In this document: positions 26,101 to 35,670 of the stretch, in pieces
Position numbering within the stretch: position 1 is the first letter of the stretch
Layout of the letters: each line of letters begins with the position of its first letter
Made by a program: the position numbers and the translations under genes
Notes under the pieces: model-generated
What the model was told of the DNA's origin: nothing
The model's input: the letters and a program-made list of their open reading frames with translations, nothing else
The model's database searches: none
Assembly (NCBI GenBank): GCA_937923345.1
Contig: CAKZVJ010000159.1
Span: forward strand, 1-50,272
From: an uncultured Saprospiraceae bacterium
GTDB taxonomy: Bacteria; Bacteroidota; Bacteroidia; Chitinophagales; Saprospiraceae
DNA: 50,272 nucleotides
Direction of reading: 5' to 3'

Positions 26101-29100
26101 TCATCGAATAAGACTAAAATCTCCCTCAAAGTCTTCAATAAAGCCATCGAAAAATTCTACCTGTACTTTATAGACAAAAACCCCAGGATTCATTCTTTCC
26201 CCTTTGTGCATACCATTCCATCCACTAGGCTCATCGTTGGGACTCAAATTGACACCCTCAAAAACTTGCTCACCCCATCTAGTATATAGACTTAGATTTT
26301 TGATTTCCTTGATATTCTCATCTCCATAGACCATGAAAAAATCATTCACGGAATCATCATTCGGCGAGAATGCATTAGGTATATAAACATCATAGTTCTT
26401 TGCTACTGCAAAAATGACTTGATGTCTTTCAAGACAACCTTCCGCACTGAGTACATTTAAGTTAATGGCGTTACTAGCCAGCGGTACATAATTTTGATCT
26501 AAGCAGGTCTCACAAAATAGACTGTCTACACCAGTCCAAAAGAAATCCACAAAATCTCCTTCGATGATGGGATTTAAGGTGAGTGGGTCTCCAAAGTCAA
26601 GTTCTACAAATTCCGGCAATATGATATCTACTCCCGTCACTTCAGTGATCTCTACCTCAGCAAAGGATTCACACCCATCTGCATCTTGGACACCAACTTG
26701 GTAAACACCAATATCTAAATTATCGAAAATATTAGAGGCACTGAAAATACCCCCATCTAGATTATATAGATAAGGCAACTGTCCTGAATTTCCTTGGACT
26801 GAAATTTGACCCGTACCAACCTCTCCACAGGCTATATTTCTAACATTCTGTATCAATTCTATTTCTCCTAACACAGTATTGAAAATAATAATGCTATCAC
26901 AGCCTTCCATGGAAGTAAGATTTATAGAGGTAGTGCCTACTTGATCTTCATCGCAGGTAAATATTTCAAACACAGTCTCAAAATTATCACCCAATACTCC
27001 CCTATCAATCACAATACTATCGCAGCCTTCTACAGATACAAAGCTGACCTCTATCTCAAAGACTTCAGCAGGATCGCATACATTAGTTATATTAAAGGTG
27101 GTATCTAATCCAGGAAGCGTAGTAGTTATTACTAGACTATCACATCCGAATTGGTTTACGAATAGGCTTTCTTCGACTAAAGTATCCATTCGCTGGCATT
27201 CAAAAACTCTTAAATTAGTGATGTCCTCATCTGCAAATCGGACTATCGAAGTCACTACACTATCACAACCAAATTGATTGGACAAGACTATTGAGCTAGT
27301 ACCAACATCGTCCATGTTACAGCTCACCAGGTCAAGAATCGTCTCACTTTCTTGTTGCACATTATAGTTGGTAATGACTAGACTATCGCAAAGTGCAGTG
27401 GAAAAAACAGTGGTATCAGGCATAAACTGCGCAGGATCACATGTATTCGCAGCTAGGATTGTCACTTGTCTTTCTACAAATTCAAAATTCACCGTAACTG
27501 TGCTATCACAACCAAATTGGTTTGTCAAATTAAATACCTCAACCCCAACTTGATTCATATCGCAAGTAAAATCATCCACAAATATCTCATCAGAGGAAGC
27601 TTCTTCAAAAACGGTAATGACCATACTATCACAGCCCAATGAATTGATTAAAAAGCTTGTATCTATAAACGCTTCTCCATCACATATATAGTCCATGAGT
27701 GTTACTGTATCACTTCGCAATAATTGGTAGTTCTGGATAATAATTGAGTCGCAACCAAAAATATTAGTCTCAAATAAAGTATCTCTACTCACTTGGTTTA
27801 CATCGCAAGTCATAATCAAAACCTCCTCCTCACTACTCGGCGCAAGGTTTACAATATCTACTAGAAGACTATCACAGCCATTCGGATTATCAATAAAAAC
27901 AGAATCATTTCTCACCGCTAATGGATCACATGTGATATCCGTCGTCACAATAGTATCAGATGGCACTAGGAAGAAATTGGTAACAATTAAACTATCACAG
28001 CCCACATCATTTATAAAAAACATAGTATCCATACCTACTTCTTCTGGAAAGCAAACAGGCTCATTGAGTAGAATAGTATCCGCTAAGATCCTATCCGTCA
28101 CATTTATAATGATACTATCACAACCAAATTCATTTATAAATCTCATTGTATCTCTTCCGACCTCATCAGAATCACAAGACACAAAATTGAAAGTATTTTC
28201 TGAACTAGGTAATGGGGTCAACTCCTGGATGATAATACTATCGCAGCCAAATTCATTAACAAATATCATAGTATCTATTCCAACTTCATTTGGATTACAA
28301 GTACCCCCTGAAATATTTTCTATGCTAGTCGGAAACGGAAAGAAGTTGAATATATTAAGACTATCGCAACCGAACCTATTGGTATCGACAATGGTATCCC
28401 TTCCAACCAATGCGGTATCACAAACGCCTACACTGAAGCGCATGGTATCTGAAGGTAAAAGCACGATATTAAAAATAGTTAAACTATCACAGCCAAATTC
28501 ATTAACAGAAAACATTGTATCATTTCTCATCTCAGATGGATTACATGTAACATCATTAATCCTTACTAGCGATTTTGATAACACATTTACGGTTATTTGA
28601 TCTGTGCTGGTGCACATAGTAGTATTATCTGTAACTACAACCTCATATGTCGTGTTAAATCCAGGACTTACATCTCTAAGAGGATTAGTAGACATATCAT
28701 CCCAAGCATAAGTACAAGAAGGACATCCAACAACGCTTGCATCTAAACGCACTACATCATCCTCACAAATGGTCCGTGATAAGCCTAATTCTACTCCAGG
28801 TGTAGCGTTTACCGTCACATTGACAGAATCTATACTAGAGCAACCATCCGAATTCGTTACCGTGACAAAATACTCCCCTGTCTCTGTCACCTCCAATGTA
28901 GGAGAGTTACCATTAGGTACTGACCATTCATAATTAGGGCCAGGATCAGAAACGGTAAGTATCATAGACGCATCATCACAAAAAACTAAATCTGCTCCCA
29001 AGTCAAAACTCGGTTGGTCAAAATTTTCTAATCTTACTGTATCCGCAAAAGTACAACCTATCAAATCCGTAACGGTCAATTCGTAGGTGCCAGGAATCAA

Positions 29101-30825
29101 CACATCTCGCTCACTGCTTTGATTGCCATCATTCCACTCAAACGAATTAGTCATATCATCTAAACCCGTAGTCAATAGCGTATCTTCTCCTACACAAACT
29201 TCAATTTCAGGAGAACCTAAATCAAACTCAGGAGCATCAAATATGGTATATTCCACAGTATCTTGAGCTATGCAACCAAATAGGTCATTGACGGTAACAG
29301 AAATCGTCATATCCTCGTCGATAAAAAAAGTACGGTCGACTTCTGATCGTCCATCATTCCATACTGTACCGCAAATATTAAGTTGTCCTGTATTGGAAGA
29401 CAAGACTTCCGTTGTGAACTCACACACCATTTGATCATCCCCTATATTCAGAAACTGATCTAAGGAACACTCAAGCAATACTACCCAATTATCATTAAAT
29501 CCGTTACTCATATCTGTTATATCTCCACTGGTATCACTAGCCGTAAATCCTGCACAAACTATTCCGCCACCATCTAGCAATTCAAAATCTTGTAGCAGAT
29601 CATTTTGATCTCCTCCTAATGTTTTGTCAAAAAAGACACTCCCATCATCATCTACTATAATCACCCAGTAATCCCAGGCTCCACGATTCAATTCAGACTT
29701 ATTAGCACCTATATTCGAACTAGATCTACCTCCTAAAACATAAAGCCCTTTATCATTTACCTTTAGTTCATTTAATTCATCTTCTTGTAGCCCCCCAAAA
29801 GTTCTGTCATAGACTTTATTTCCTAAGTCATCTATTTTTATCAACCAATAATCAGAGCCCCCTATTTGATTCGCAGTTTTGTTTCCACTGACTGGCGAAT
29901 TTGAAAATGCACCAATAAGCGTACCTCCATCTGGCGCTCGACCTATAGACCAACCTTGTTCATCTTGAGTACCTCCATAGGTTCTATCCCAGTCGATACT
30001 TCCATCTGCATTCATCCGTATTACCCATACATCATTACTACCGTAGGAATCTTCTGTTTTTTCGCCACCGATATTAGAACTAGAAACACCAGAAAGTATA
30101 ATGTCTCCTCCTGGCACTTCATACATATCGAGCATCAAGTCCGCATTCGGCCCTCCTATACGCCTATCATATAATAAGTCTCCATTTGTATCAATATGCA
30201 CTAACCAATAATCGGACGAACCACCTCGGGTAGGAAAAGACACTTCTCCACTTACTAAGCTTTGGGTCCAGCCACTAGCATAATAAGTGCCATCCTGCAC
30301 CTGAATTATTGTAGTTGAAAAATCTTCCTGATCACCTCCAAAAGTGGCATCCCAAGTGAAGAGACCATCAGCATCTACTTTGACTATCCAAAAATCTACA
30401 TCTCCTCTAGAATCCTCTGACTTAAAAGCCCCCATGTTAGACTCAGATATACCTGTCATAATAAATCCACCATCAGCAGTTTGAATCAAGTTTTGAAGTA
30501 TATCTCTAGAAAATCCACCATAGGCATAAGACCATAGTATGTTCCCATCAAAGTCAGTTTTATAAATCCAATAATCTGAGGAACCAGCCGTAGGGGGAGA
30601 ATCCCCCATGGTAGAAGAATTGGCAGACCCACCAAATACAAGTCCATCTGACACCTCTACCACAGACAATAATTCATCAAAATTATCCCCTCCGTAGAGA
30701 ATGTCCCAATCTTGGGTAAATTGGCCTTGTACAGTAAATACGAAAAGAAATAGAAATGACAAGACCATAGGCGTCAATAGCCTGCAGTGTAAACTTCGGA
30801 ACCGAATTTTACCTCTAGCAATCAT
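26101..30825 (-). CDS. Giant secreted adhesin-like protein: propeller, Ig/PKD modules, 14 two-Cys repeats, type B T9SS sorting domain
   Basis: The 1574-residue protein has a basic N-terminus and signal peptide (hydrophobic stretch about 20-34). Seven units of about 60 residues follow (DYWIVKxDxDG..WDxTxGG), predicted to form a seven-bladed beta-propeller (about 35-455). Four Ig/PKD-like modules come next (about 455-755), then 14 repeats of 41 residues (about 755-1325) with TCxxxxVGxDTxxFxNxFGCDSxII. An SprB-like module lies at about 1328-1400 and a type B T9SS sorting domain at about 1478-1574 (VYIPNAFSPNDDSVNDFF, LYTRWGEQVFEG, NPGVFVYKV). It is predicted to be exported through the T9SS and held on or released from the cell surface. 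The ligand is unknown. It is divergent from the HYR protein. Confidence 0.9.
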   Translation of the reverse strand: MIARGKIRFRSLHCRLLTPMVLSFLFLFVFTVQGQFTQDWDILYGGDNFDELLSVVEVSDGLVFGGSANSSTMGDSPPTAGSSDYWIYKTDFDGNILWSYAYGGFSRDILQNLIQTADGGFIMTGISESNMGAFKSEDSRGDVDFWIVKVDADGLFTWDATFGGDQEDFSTTIIQVQDGTYYASGWTQSLVSGEVSFPTRGGSSDYWLVHIDTNGDLLYDRRIGGPNADLMLDMYEVPGGDIILSGVSSSNIGGEKTEDSYGSNDVWVIRMNADGSIDWDRTYGGTQDEQGWSIGRAPDGGTLIGAFSNSPVSGNKTANQIGGSDYWLIKIDDLGNKVYDRTFGGLQEDELNELKVNDKGLYVLGGRSSSNIGANKSELNRGAWDYWVIIVDDDGSVFFDKTLGGDQNDLLQDFELLDGGGIVCAGFTASDTSGDITDMSNGFNDNWVVLLECSLDQFLNIGDDQMVCEFTTEVLSSNTGQLNICGTVWNDGRSEVDRTFFIDEDMTISVTVNDLFGCIAQDTVEYTIFDAPEFDLGSPEIEVCVGEDTLLTTGLDDMTNSFEWNDGNQSSERDVLIPGTYELTVTDLIGCTFADTVRLENFDQPSFDLGADLVFCDDASMILTVSDPGPNYEWSVPNGNSPTLEVTETGEYFVTVTNSDGCSSIDSVNVTVNATPGVELGLSRTICEDDVVRLDASVVGCPSCTYAWDDMSTNPLRDVSPGFNTTYEVVVTDNTTMCTSTDQITVNVLSKSLVRINDVTCNPSEMRNDTMFSVNEFGCDSLTIFNIVLLPSDTMRFSVGVCDTALVGRDTIVDTNRFGCDSLNIFNFFPFPTSIENISGGTCNPNEVGIDTMIFVNEFGCDSIIIQELTPLPSSENTFNFVSCDSDEVGRDTMRFINEFGCDSIIINVTDRILADTILLNEPVCFPEEVGMDTMFFINDVGCDSLIVTNFFLVPSDTIVTTDITCDPLAVRNDSVFIDNPNGCDSLLVDIVNLAPSSEEEVLIMTCDVNQVSRDTLFETNIFGCDSIIIQNYQLLRSDTVTLMDYICDGEAFIDTSFLINSLGCDSMVITVFEEASSDEIFVDDFTCDMNQVGVEVFNLTNQFGCDSTVTVNFEFVERQVTILAANTCDPAQFMPDTTVFSTALCDSLVITNYNVQQESETILDLVSCNMDDVGTSSIVLSNQFGCDSVVTSIVRFADEDITNLRVFECQRMDTLVEESLFVNQFGCDSLVITTTLPGLDTTFNITNVCDPAEVFEIEVSFVSVEGCDSIVIDRGVLGDNFETVFEIFTCDEDQVGTTSINLTSMEGCDSIIIFNTVLGEIELIQNVRNIACGEVGTGQISVQGNSGQLPYLYNLDGGIFSASNIFDNLDIGVYQVGVQDADGCESFAEVEITEVTGVDIILPEFVELDFGDPLTLNPIIEGDFVDFFWTGVDSLFCETCLDQNYVPLASNAINLNVLSAEGCLERHQVIFAVAKNYDVYIPNAFSPNDDSVNDFFMVYGDENIKEIKNLSLYTRWGEQVFEGVNLSPNDEPSGWNGMHKGERMNPGVFVYKVQVEFFDGFIEDFEGDFSLIR

Positions 30826-30876
30826 GGAATCTCAATCGTTCTAGTAAATCATTACTAAATCTTACTAAAAACTATT

Positions 30877-30884
30877 CAAAAGTA
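30877..30884 (-). promoter_or_regulatory. -7 box TACTTTTG upstream of the giant adhesin gene
   Basis: On the minus strand TACTTTTG matches the Bacteroidota -7 consensus exactly and lies 51 nt upstream of the ATG at 30825. A TTTTTG about 27 nt further upstream is beyond the usual -33 spacing. Confidence 0.45.
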
Positions 30885-31077
30885 TACGTTGTGATCATTC
30901 ACATCATATGACAAAAATAGTGAATACTTATAGACCTAACAATAAATTTACATTACTTTAATTTTTTCTATTGTATGCTTTTAACAAAATGAATAAAATC
31001 ACACTTTTAACAGGATATTCGTTTTAAATGTGCCTAACTTGCGCCATTATTTTTAAATCGATTTATTCCTGTAAAGC

Positions 31078-34000
31078 ATGAGGACTTATTACATTCTATT
31101 ATTAGCAATATTTCTACCAAAGCTGTTATTAGCGAACAACTATGACCATAATCGCACAAATAATGACCTCAAAGACAATTTATCCGTCAATTATTGCGAA
31201 AGCTACCCTAATGAAGCCAATGCAATCAATTTACCAGATATAATTTGCCCCGCTAATATTGACTCTATTTTACCTAGTCGGAGGGACTGTGAAGCCGTCA
31301 TTGACTATAACGTTGGATTCAATACTACAAATTGCCCTATCTCACAGTTTGACCTCAGTCAGAACTTTTCTGATGATGGTATCACAGCTTTTAGTTGCAA
31401 TGGTGATGTCGAAACCAGTCATCTTAGAGTTTTTGACTTATCCCAATCTGGCTTACCAGCTCAAGTATTTTTGACAGGTGTCGATGTCGGAGTAGGTTTT
31501 TCTAGCTCTCAACCAGAGATTACAGTCAATGTATACTCCCTTTCTGGCCCCTTGCTATATGCCAATATGACTCTATTAGAAAGTCTGCAAGCGACGGTAC
31601 CGGTTATCTCTGGAGGCATTTTCACTATTCCTGCTAACATCTTGGTCAGTAACACTGACATGATCGTTGTGGAGTTAGTAGCACCACCATTTGATGTTGC
31701 ACAGATACCTGGCTACAATATTGGAGGCGGCCAATCTGCACCATCCTTTATCGCCAGCCCAGGATGTAATATACCTGAGCCTATTGACATTGCTTCTTTT
31801 GGCCAACCTGATTTCAACCTCGTACTAAAGCTGAGAGCATCAGACTTTTCTATTCAGCAAACTGCCGGTATCGAAAGTGGAGGCGCATTTCCAGCTGGAA
31901 CAACTACGAATACTTTTGAACTTTCTGACCCCGCTGGTAATAGCACCTCGTGTAGCTTTGACGTGACTGTAACCTATGGTGTAGATCCATTTTTAATCTG
32001 CCCTTTAAATATTGATACGACTAGCCAGGCCAATGAATGTGGCGCAGTGGTTTCTTTCGATATTTTTGTTTTAGAAGAATGTCCAGGAGACTCTATTTTC
32101 CAAATAACAGGGATACCCAGCGGTGGTGTTTTCCCTCCAGGTTTTACTAGACAGGAATACGTAGCTATGGATATTTTTGGCGCTACCGACACTTGTCGTT
32201 TTGATGTTTTTGTAGCAGATATAGATGCCCCTGTTATTAATTGCCTTGATGACATTATAGTATCTGTTGGCGCCAATGGCTGTACTTCAGTAGTAGACTA
32301 TGACCTAGTAGCAAATGACTTATGCGGCTCGACTACAATAAACCAAACTAGTGGCTTACCAAGTGGCTTTGCCTTTCCAGTAGGAGTGACTACCAATACA
32401 TTCATCGCTACAGACGATGCTGGTAACAGCAGTGAGTGTAGTTTTAATATCATCGTAGAGGATGGCAGCACACTTACTTTTACCAACTGCCCATCTGACA
32501 CCATTGTCTCTACTACAACAGATGATTGTGGGGCTATAGTTAATTACGAATTACCTAGTGTTACTGGAGGCGTATGCGATTCTATGGAATTTAGCATTAG
32601 ACAAAATTTCTCCAATACCGTAGTGAGTTCTTTTGGATGTGATCAGAGCATTGAGTCTAGACATCTGCGTGTTTTTGACATGCCCAAAATGGGTGTAAAT
32701 GGTGATTTCTTAATAGAACTGATGGATATCGGAATTGGTTTTTCTGACACAAACAATCCACAAATAGATCTTAATATTTATAATCTAGACGCAGAGGAAG
32801 TCTTGTATGAAAATATGACATTGGTATTTAGTAGACAATACCTGCTGCCTTCATTAGCAGATACGATCCACACCGTATTTGTCAACCACTTAGTACCTAG
32901 AGGTCAAAAAGTAGTCGTCGAAGTTGTAGTACCTGAGATCAACACTACCCGATTTATCGCTGGGTATAGTAATGAAGGTGAATTTAGAGAATCTTATTTT
33001 GTAGCCCCAGTATGTGGATTTATAGAACCTACTTCATTGTCTAGTATTGGGGTTGATCTTGCCTTAGTCATGCAACTCAGAGGGAATGCAACAAATAATC
33101 GACTGGTAACACAGACAGCTGGTCTAGGCAGAGGCGCGCTCTTTCCCTTTGGCACCACTACCAATACTTTCACCTTAGATGATGGGTCCACTTGTAGTTT
33201 TGACCTTACCGTTTTGGACGGCACAGCACCGAGTATAGAATGTCCAGCAGATATTACGGTCAACATCACAGGAAATAGATGTGACACCATGGTCATAGTT
33301 GACCTCCCTTTGGTCGATGACAACTGCAGTGTAGTTACCATCACAAATGACATCAATATGATGGAGAGCGCAAGTGACATTTTTGCCAACGGATTCACCC
33401 CAGTGACCTACATTGCTACAGATGCCACGGGCAATACCAATACCTGCGAAGTAGGCATCAACGTAGCCGGCACCTTCGAGGCGGGTATCACGAGCACCAA
33501 TGTTTCTTGTTTTGGAGGCAACGATGGAGAGATATTAATCGACGTGGCTTCCGGCACCCCTCCATTCCAATACAGCTGGAGCAATGGCCAGATTACGCAA
33601 AACTTAAGTATGCTGATTGCTGGCACTTATGGTATCACGATTCAAGATGCGACGCTTTGCACATTCGAATCCACCATAGTAATTACCGAACCAGAGGAGC
33701 TTTTGCTTGACAACCTCTTAGTCAACAACTCTGTAAACGGAGCAGATAATGGCAACATCAATATCGACATCATTGGTGGTACGCCTCCTTATACGTATGC
33801 GTGGAGCAATGGAGATAATGAAGCAAACATTACAAATCTAGCACCTGGAATGTATGACGTAGTAGTTACCGATAGCAATGGATGTACACTTCCTCTAGGA
33901 CCATATGAAATAGAAGGTGTTGTCTCAACAAGAAATGTATTAGAAACAATACCTGTCACCGTGTTCCCAAATCCAACGAACAATTTGCTGCATGTAGAAC

Positions 34001-34188
34001 TAGGCTCAAATCGATTTGGTGAGATAAACTACCAAGTTATCAATCCATTAGGGATGATACTAGAACATGGTACCCTCCCTCAATCTAGCTCCAGCATACA
34101 AGTGGCTACTTATCCAGAAGGTATGTACTACCTAGTGTTAAAAGCTGAAGAAGGTCAATCTTTCACGCCATTTATAGTGCAGCGATAA
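31078..34188 (+). CDS. HYR-domain secreted protein with duplicated inserted modules, SprB repeats and type A T9SS sorting domain
   Basis: The 1036-residue protein has a signal peptide (MRTYYILLLAIFLPKLLLA). HYR domains follow, marked by paired motifs such as IICPANIDSILPSRRDC and FPAGTTTNTFELSDPAGNSTSCSF. Two of them are interrupted by a homologous module of about 165 residues (about 89-255 and 502-675; both contain QNFS, then HLRVFD, then NMTL). Two SprB repeats (about 802-875 and 879-950; TPPFQYSWSNGQ and TPPYTYAWSNGD) and a type A sorting domain (about 960-1036, VFPNPTNNLLHVEL to the end) close the protein. It is predicted to be a surface or secreted T9SS substrate; binding partner unknown. 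A perfect hairpin terminator follows. Confidence 0.9.
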   Translation: MRTYYILLLAIFLPKLLLANNYDHNRTNNDLKDNLSVNYCESYPNEANAINLPDIICPANIDSILPSRRDCEAVIDYNVGFNTTNCPISQFDLSQNFSDDGITAFSCNGDVETSHLRVFDLSQSGLPAQVFLTGVDVGVGFSSSQPEITVNVYSLSGPLLYANMTLLESLQATVPVISGGIFTIPANILVSNTDMIVVELVAPPFDVAQIPGYNIGGGQSAPSFIASPGCNIPEPIDIASFGQPDFNLVLKLRASDFSIQQTAGIESGGAFPAGTTTNTFELSDPAGNSTSCSFDVTVTYGVDPFLICPLNIDTTSQANECGAVVSFDIFVLEECPGDSIFQITGIPSGGVFPPGFTRQEYVAMDIFGATDTCRFDVFVADIDAPVINCLDDIIVSVGANGCTSVVDYDLVANDLCGSTTINQTSGLPSGFAFPVGVTTNTFIATDDAGNSSECSFNIIVEDGSTLTFTNCPSDTIVSTTTDDCGAIVNYELPSVTGGVCDSMEFSIRQNFSNTVVSSFGCDQSIESRHLRVFDMPKMGVNGDFLIELMDIGIGFSDTNNPQIDLNIYNLDAEEVLYENMTLVFSRQYLLPSLADTIHTVFVNHLVPRGQKVVVEVVVPEINTTRFIAGYSNEGEFRESYFVAPVCGFIEPTSLSSIGVDLALVMQLRGNATNNRLVTQTAGLGRGALFPFGTTTNTFTLDDGSTCSFDLTVLDGTAPSIECPADITVNITGNRCDTMVIVDLPLVDDNCSVVTITNDINMMESASDIFANGFTPVTYIATDATGNTNTCEVGINVAGTFEAGITSTNVSCFGGNDGEILIDVASGTPPFQYSWSNGQITQNLSMLIAGTYGITIQDATLCTFESTIVITEPEELLLDNLLVNNSVNGADNGNINIDIIGGTPPYTYAWSNGDNEANITNLAPGMYDVVVTDSNGCTLPLGPYEIEGVVSTRNVLETIPVTVFPNPTNNLLHVELGSNRFGEINYQVINPLGMILEHGTLPQSSSSIQVATYPEGMYYLVLKAEEGQSFTPFIVQR

Positions 34189-34210
34189 AGGCCTAAAAAT
34201 GACTAAATAA

Positions 34211-34249
34211 ACAAAGCCGCTTTACGATTCATTCGTAAAGCGGCTTTGT
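34211..34249. terminator. Bidirectional hairpin terminator
   Basis: Arms ACAAAGCCGCTTTACGA (34211-34227) and TCGTAAAGCGGCTTTGT (34233-34249) pair perfectly over 17 bp around TTCAT. It stands between the convergent HYR gene and the isoaspartyl peptidase gene and can serve both. Confidence 0.85.
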
Positions 34250-34274
34250 AGTTTATACCCTAATGTCTCGAATA

Positions 34275-35330
34275 TTAATGTTCTACTTTTTGCAGTTCCT
34301 CATCGCCATAGATAGCAACTCCTCTCGACTTATCTGTCACATAGCCTCTGTACATACCAGGCGTATTATGTGGCGTTGAAATATTACCATCTTTATCTAC
34401 ACAGATGACTCCACCTTCTCCTCCAGCTTTCTTGAGCTTTTCATTGATCACATGATTAGATGCCTCTTCGAGACTCATCCCTTTATAATCCATCAAGGCG
34501 GATATATCATGAGCTACCGCATAACGAATAAAAAACTCACCATGCCCAGTGCTAGATACTCCACAAGTATTATTATTAGCATAGGTTCCTGCTCCGATGA
34601 TAGGTGAATCCCCTATCCTATTCCATCTCTTATTGGTCATGCCACCAGTAGAAGTCCCTGCTGCAATATTACCATTTTTATCTCGAGCTACACACCCGAC
34701 CGTGCCGTGCTTTTTTACTTCCTTCCGCGCTTTAGCCTTACGCACAGCATCCAATCTTGATTGCACTTTGAAGTAGGAAGGATCTACTATTTCTAGCATT
34801 TGACTTTTCGCAAATTCTTCTGCTCCTTTCCCTGTGAGCAATACATGAGGCGACTCTTCCATGACCGCTCTTGCTGCCTTTATCGGATTCTTGATATTCG
34901 TAACACCACCTACTGCACCTGCATCCATTTTAGCCCCATCCATGTAAGATGCGTCCAATTCATTTCGCTCTTCATTGGTAAATACTGCGCCTTTACCAGC
35001 ATTAAAATTAGGATCGTTTTCTAAAATCTCGATGGCTGCAATAACCGCATCACCCGCTACACCATTTTTACTTAGTATATTCTCTGCGGCATCTAAAGCA
35101 GCGTTTAACGCTTTTCGTACAGCAAGATCAGTTTCATTCGAAATCGACTCTTTAGTTTGATATCCAGCACCACCATGTATAGCTACTGCATAGGATACAG
35201 ATTCGCCAGTCGGTGCCGATTCTTTTTCTAATGATGATTTATTGTTATATTTTTTTGCATCCATAGATGCTTCTGAGTTGCAAGACAGAGCTAAAATGAC
35301 AAACAAAGTCCCCATTAAAATTGATTTCAT
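34275..35330 (-). CDS. Isoaspartyl peptidase / plant-type L-asparaginase lipoprotein
   Basis: This is an Ntn-hydrolase precursor that cleaves itself before a threonine, which then acts as nucleophile on isoaspartyl peptides or asparagine. Visible marks are AIHGGAG (about 50-56), NAGKGAVFTNEERNELDASYMDG (about 110-132) and the processing site KKHGTVGCVA with Thr 210, followed by TSTGGMTNKR and GAGTYAN. The chosen ATG at 35330 starts a lipoprotein signal peptide (MKSILMGTLFVILALSC, Cys 17), so the enzyme is probably anchored in the envelope; the frame extends 15 residues further upstream. Lipoprotein export is usual for Bacteroidota relatives. Confidence 0.92.
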   Translation of the reverse strand: MKSILMGTLFVILALSCNSEASMDAKKYNNKSSLEKESAPTGESVSYAVAIHGGAGYQTKESISNETDLAVRKALNAALDAAENILSKNGVAGDAVIAAIEILENDPNFNAGKGAVFTNEERNELDASYMDGAKMDAGAVGGVTNIKNPIKAARAVMEESPHVLLTGKGAEEFAKSQMLEIVDPSYFKVQSRLDAVRKAKARKEVKKHGTVGCVARDKNGNIAAGTSTGGMTNKRWNRIGDSPIIGAGTYANNNTCGVSSTGHGEFFIRYAVAHDISALMDYKGMSLEEASNHVINEKLKKAGGEGGVICVDKDGNISTPHNTPGMYRGYVTDKSRGVAIYGDEELQKVEH

Positions 35331-35410
35331 ATATATCTTTTGTAGTTCAAAAACTAAGTTAGCGATTAAATTCAAAATTAAGCTAATATTCTCTAAGTAC
35401 TTATTTTTAA

Positions 35411-35556
35411 GGGCCTACCCTGACATTCCCGATTAAGTCGGCATGGCAGGGTCGTTATGTTACACTGCTCGCTACTCGCTCGGCCTCCATCCTGCCCACC
35501 TAGCTCGACGCATGGAGTCTTCCCCTAGCGGGTCACAGTTCCACAGCACTAGTCCG
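35411..35556 (+). repeat. GC-rich structured intergenic element, copy A
   Basis: The block begins GGGCCTACCCTG and goes through an imperfect hairpin (35418-35432 with 35438-35451). It then has GTCGTTATG, CTCGCTACTCGCTCGG and a second structured part, and ends GCACTAGTCCG. The beginning, the GTCG after the hairpin, the CTCGCT..CGCTCGG and the CTAGTCC end are shared with the copies at 40039-40191 and 43507-43641, while the stem sequence is different. Confidence 0.75.
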
Positions 35557-35670
35557 TTTTCCTCTTGGATGAAAAGATTACCTTGGTGTTCCTATACATG
35601 TAATATATCTTATAAAATGTACTCATGCACCTATCTTTTTAGACTATTTGGCGTATACCATTAAAAAAAA

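Noticed and set aside
27932-28600. 222-codon open frame on the plus strand inside the giant adhesin gene
   Set aside because: It is antisense to the 41-residue repeats; its own repeated pattern (LSQPN..) mirrors them, so it is a by-product of repetitive codons.
35443-35664. 73-codon plus-strand frame upstream of proC
   Set aside because: It lies mostly inside the GC-rich structured element and shows no protein-like pattern.
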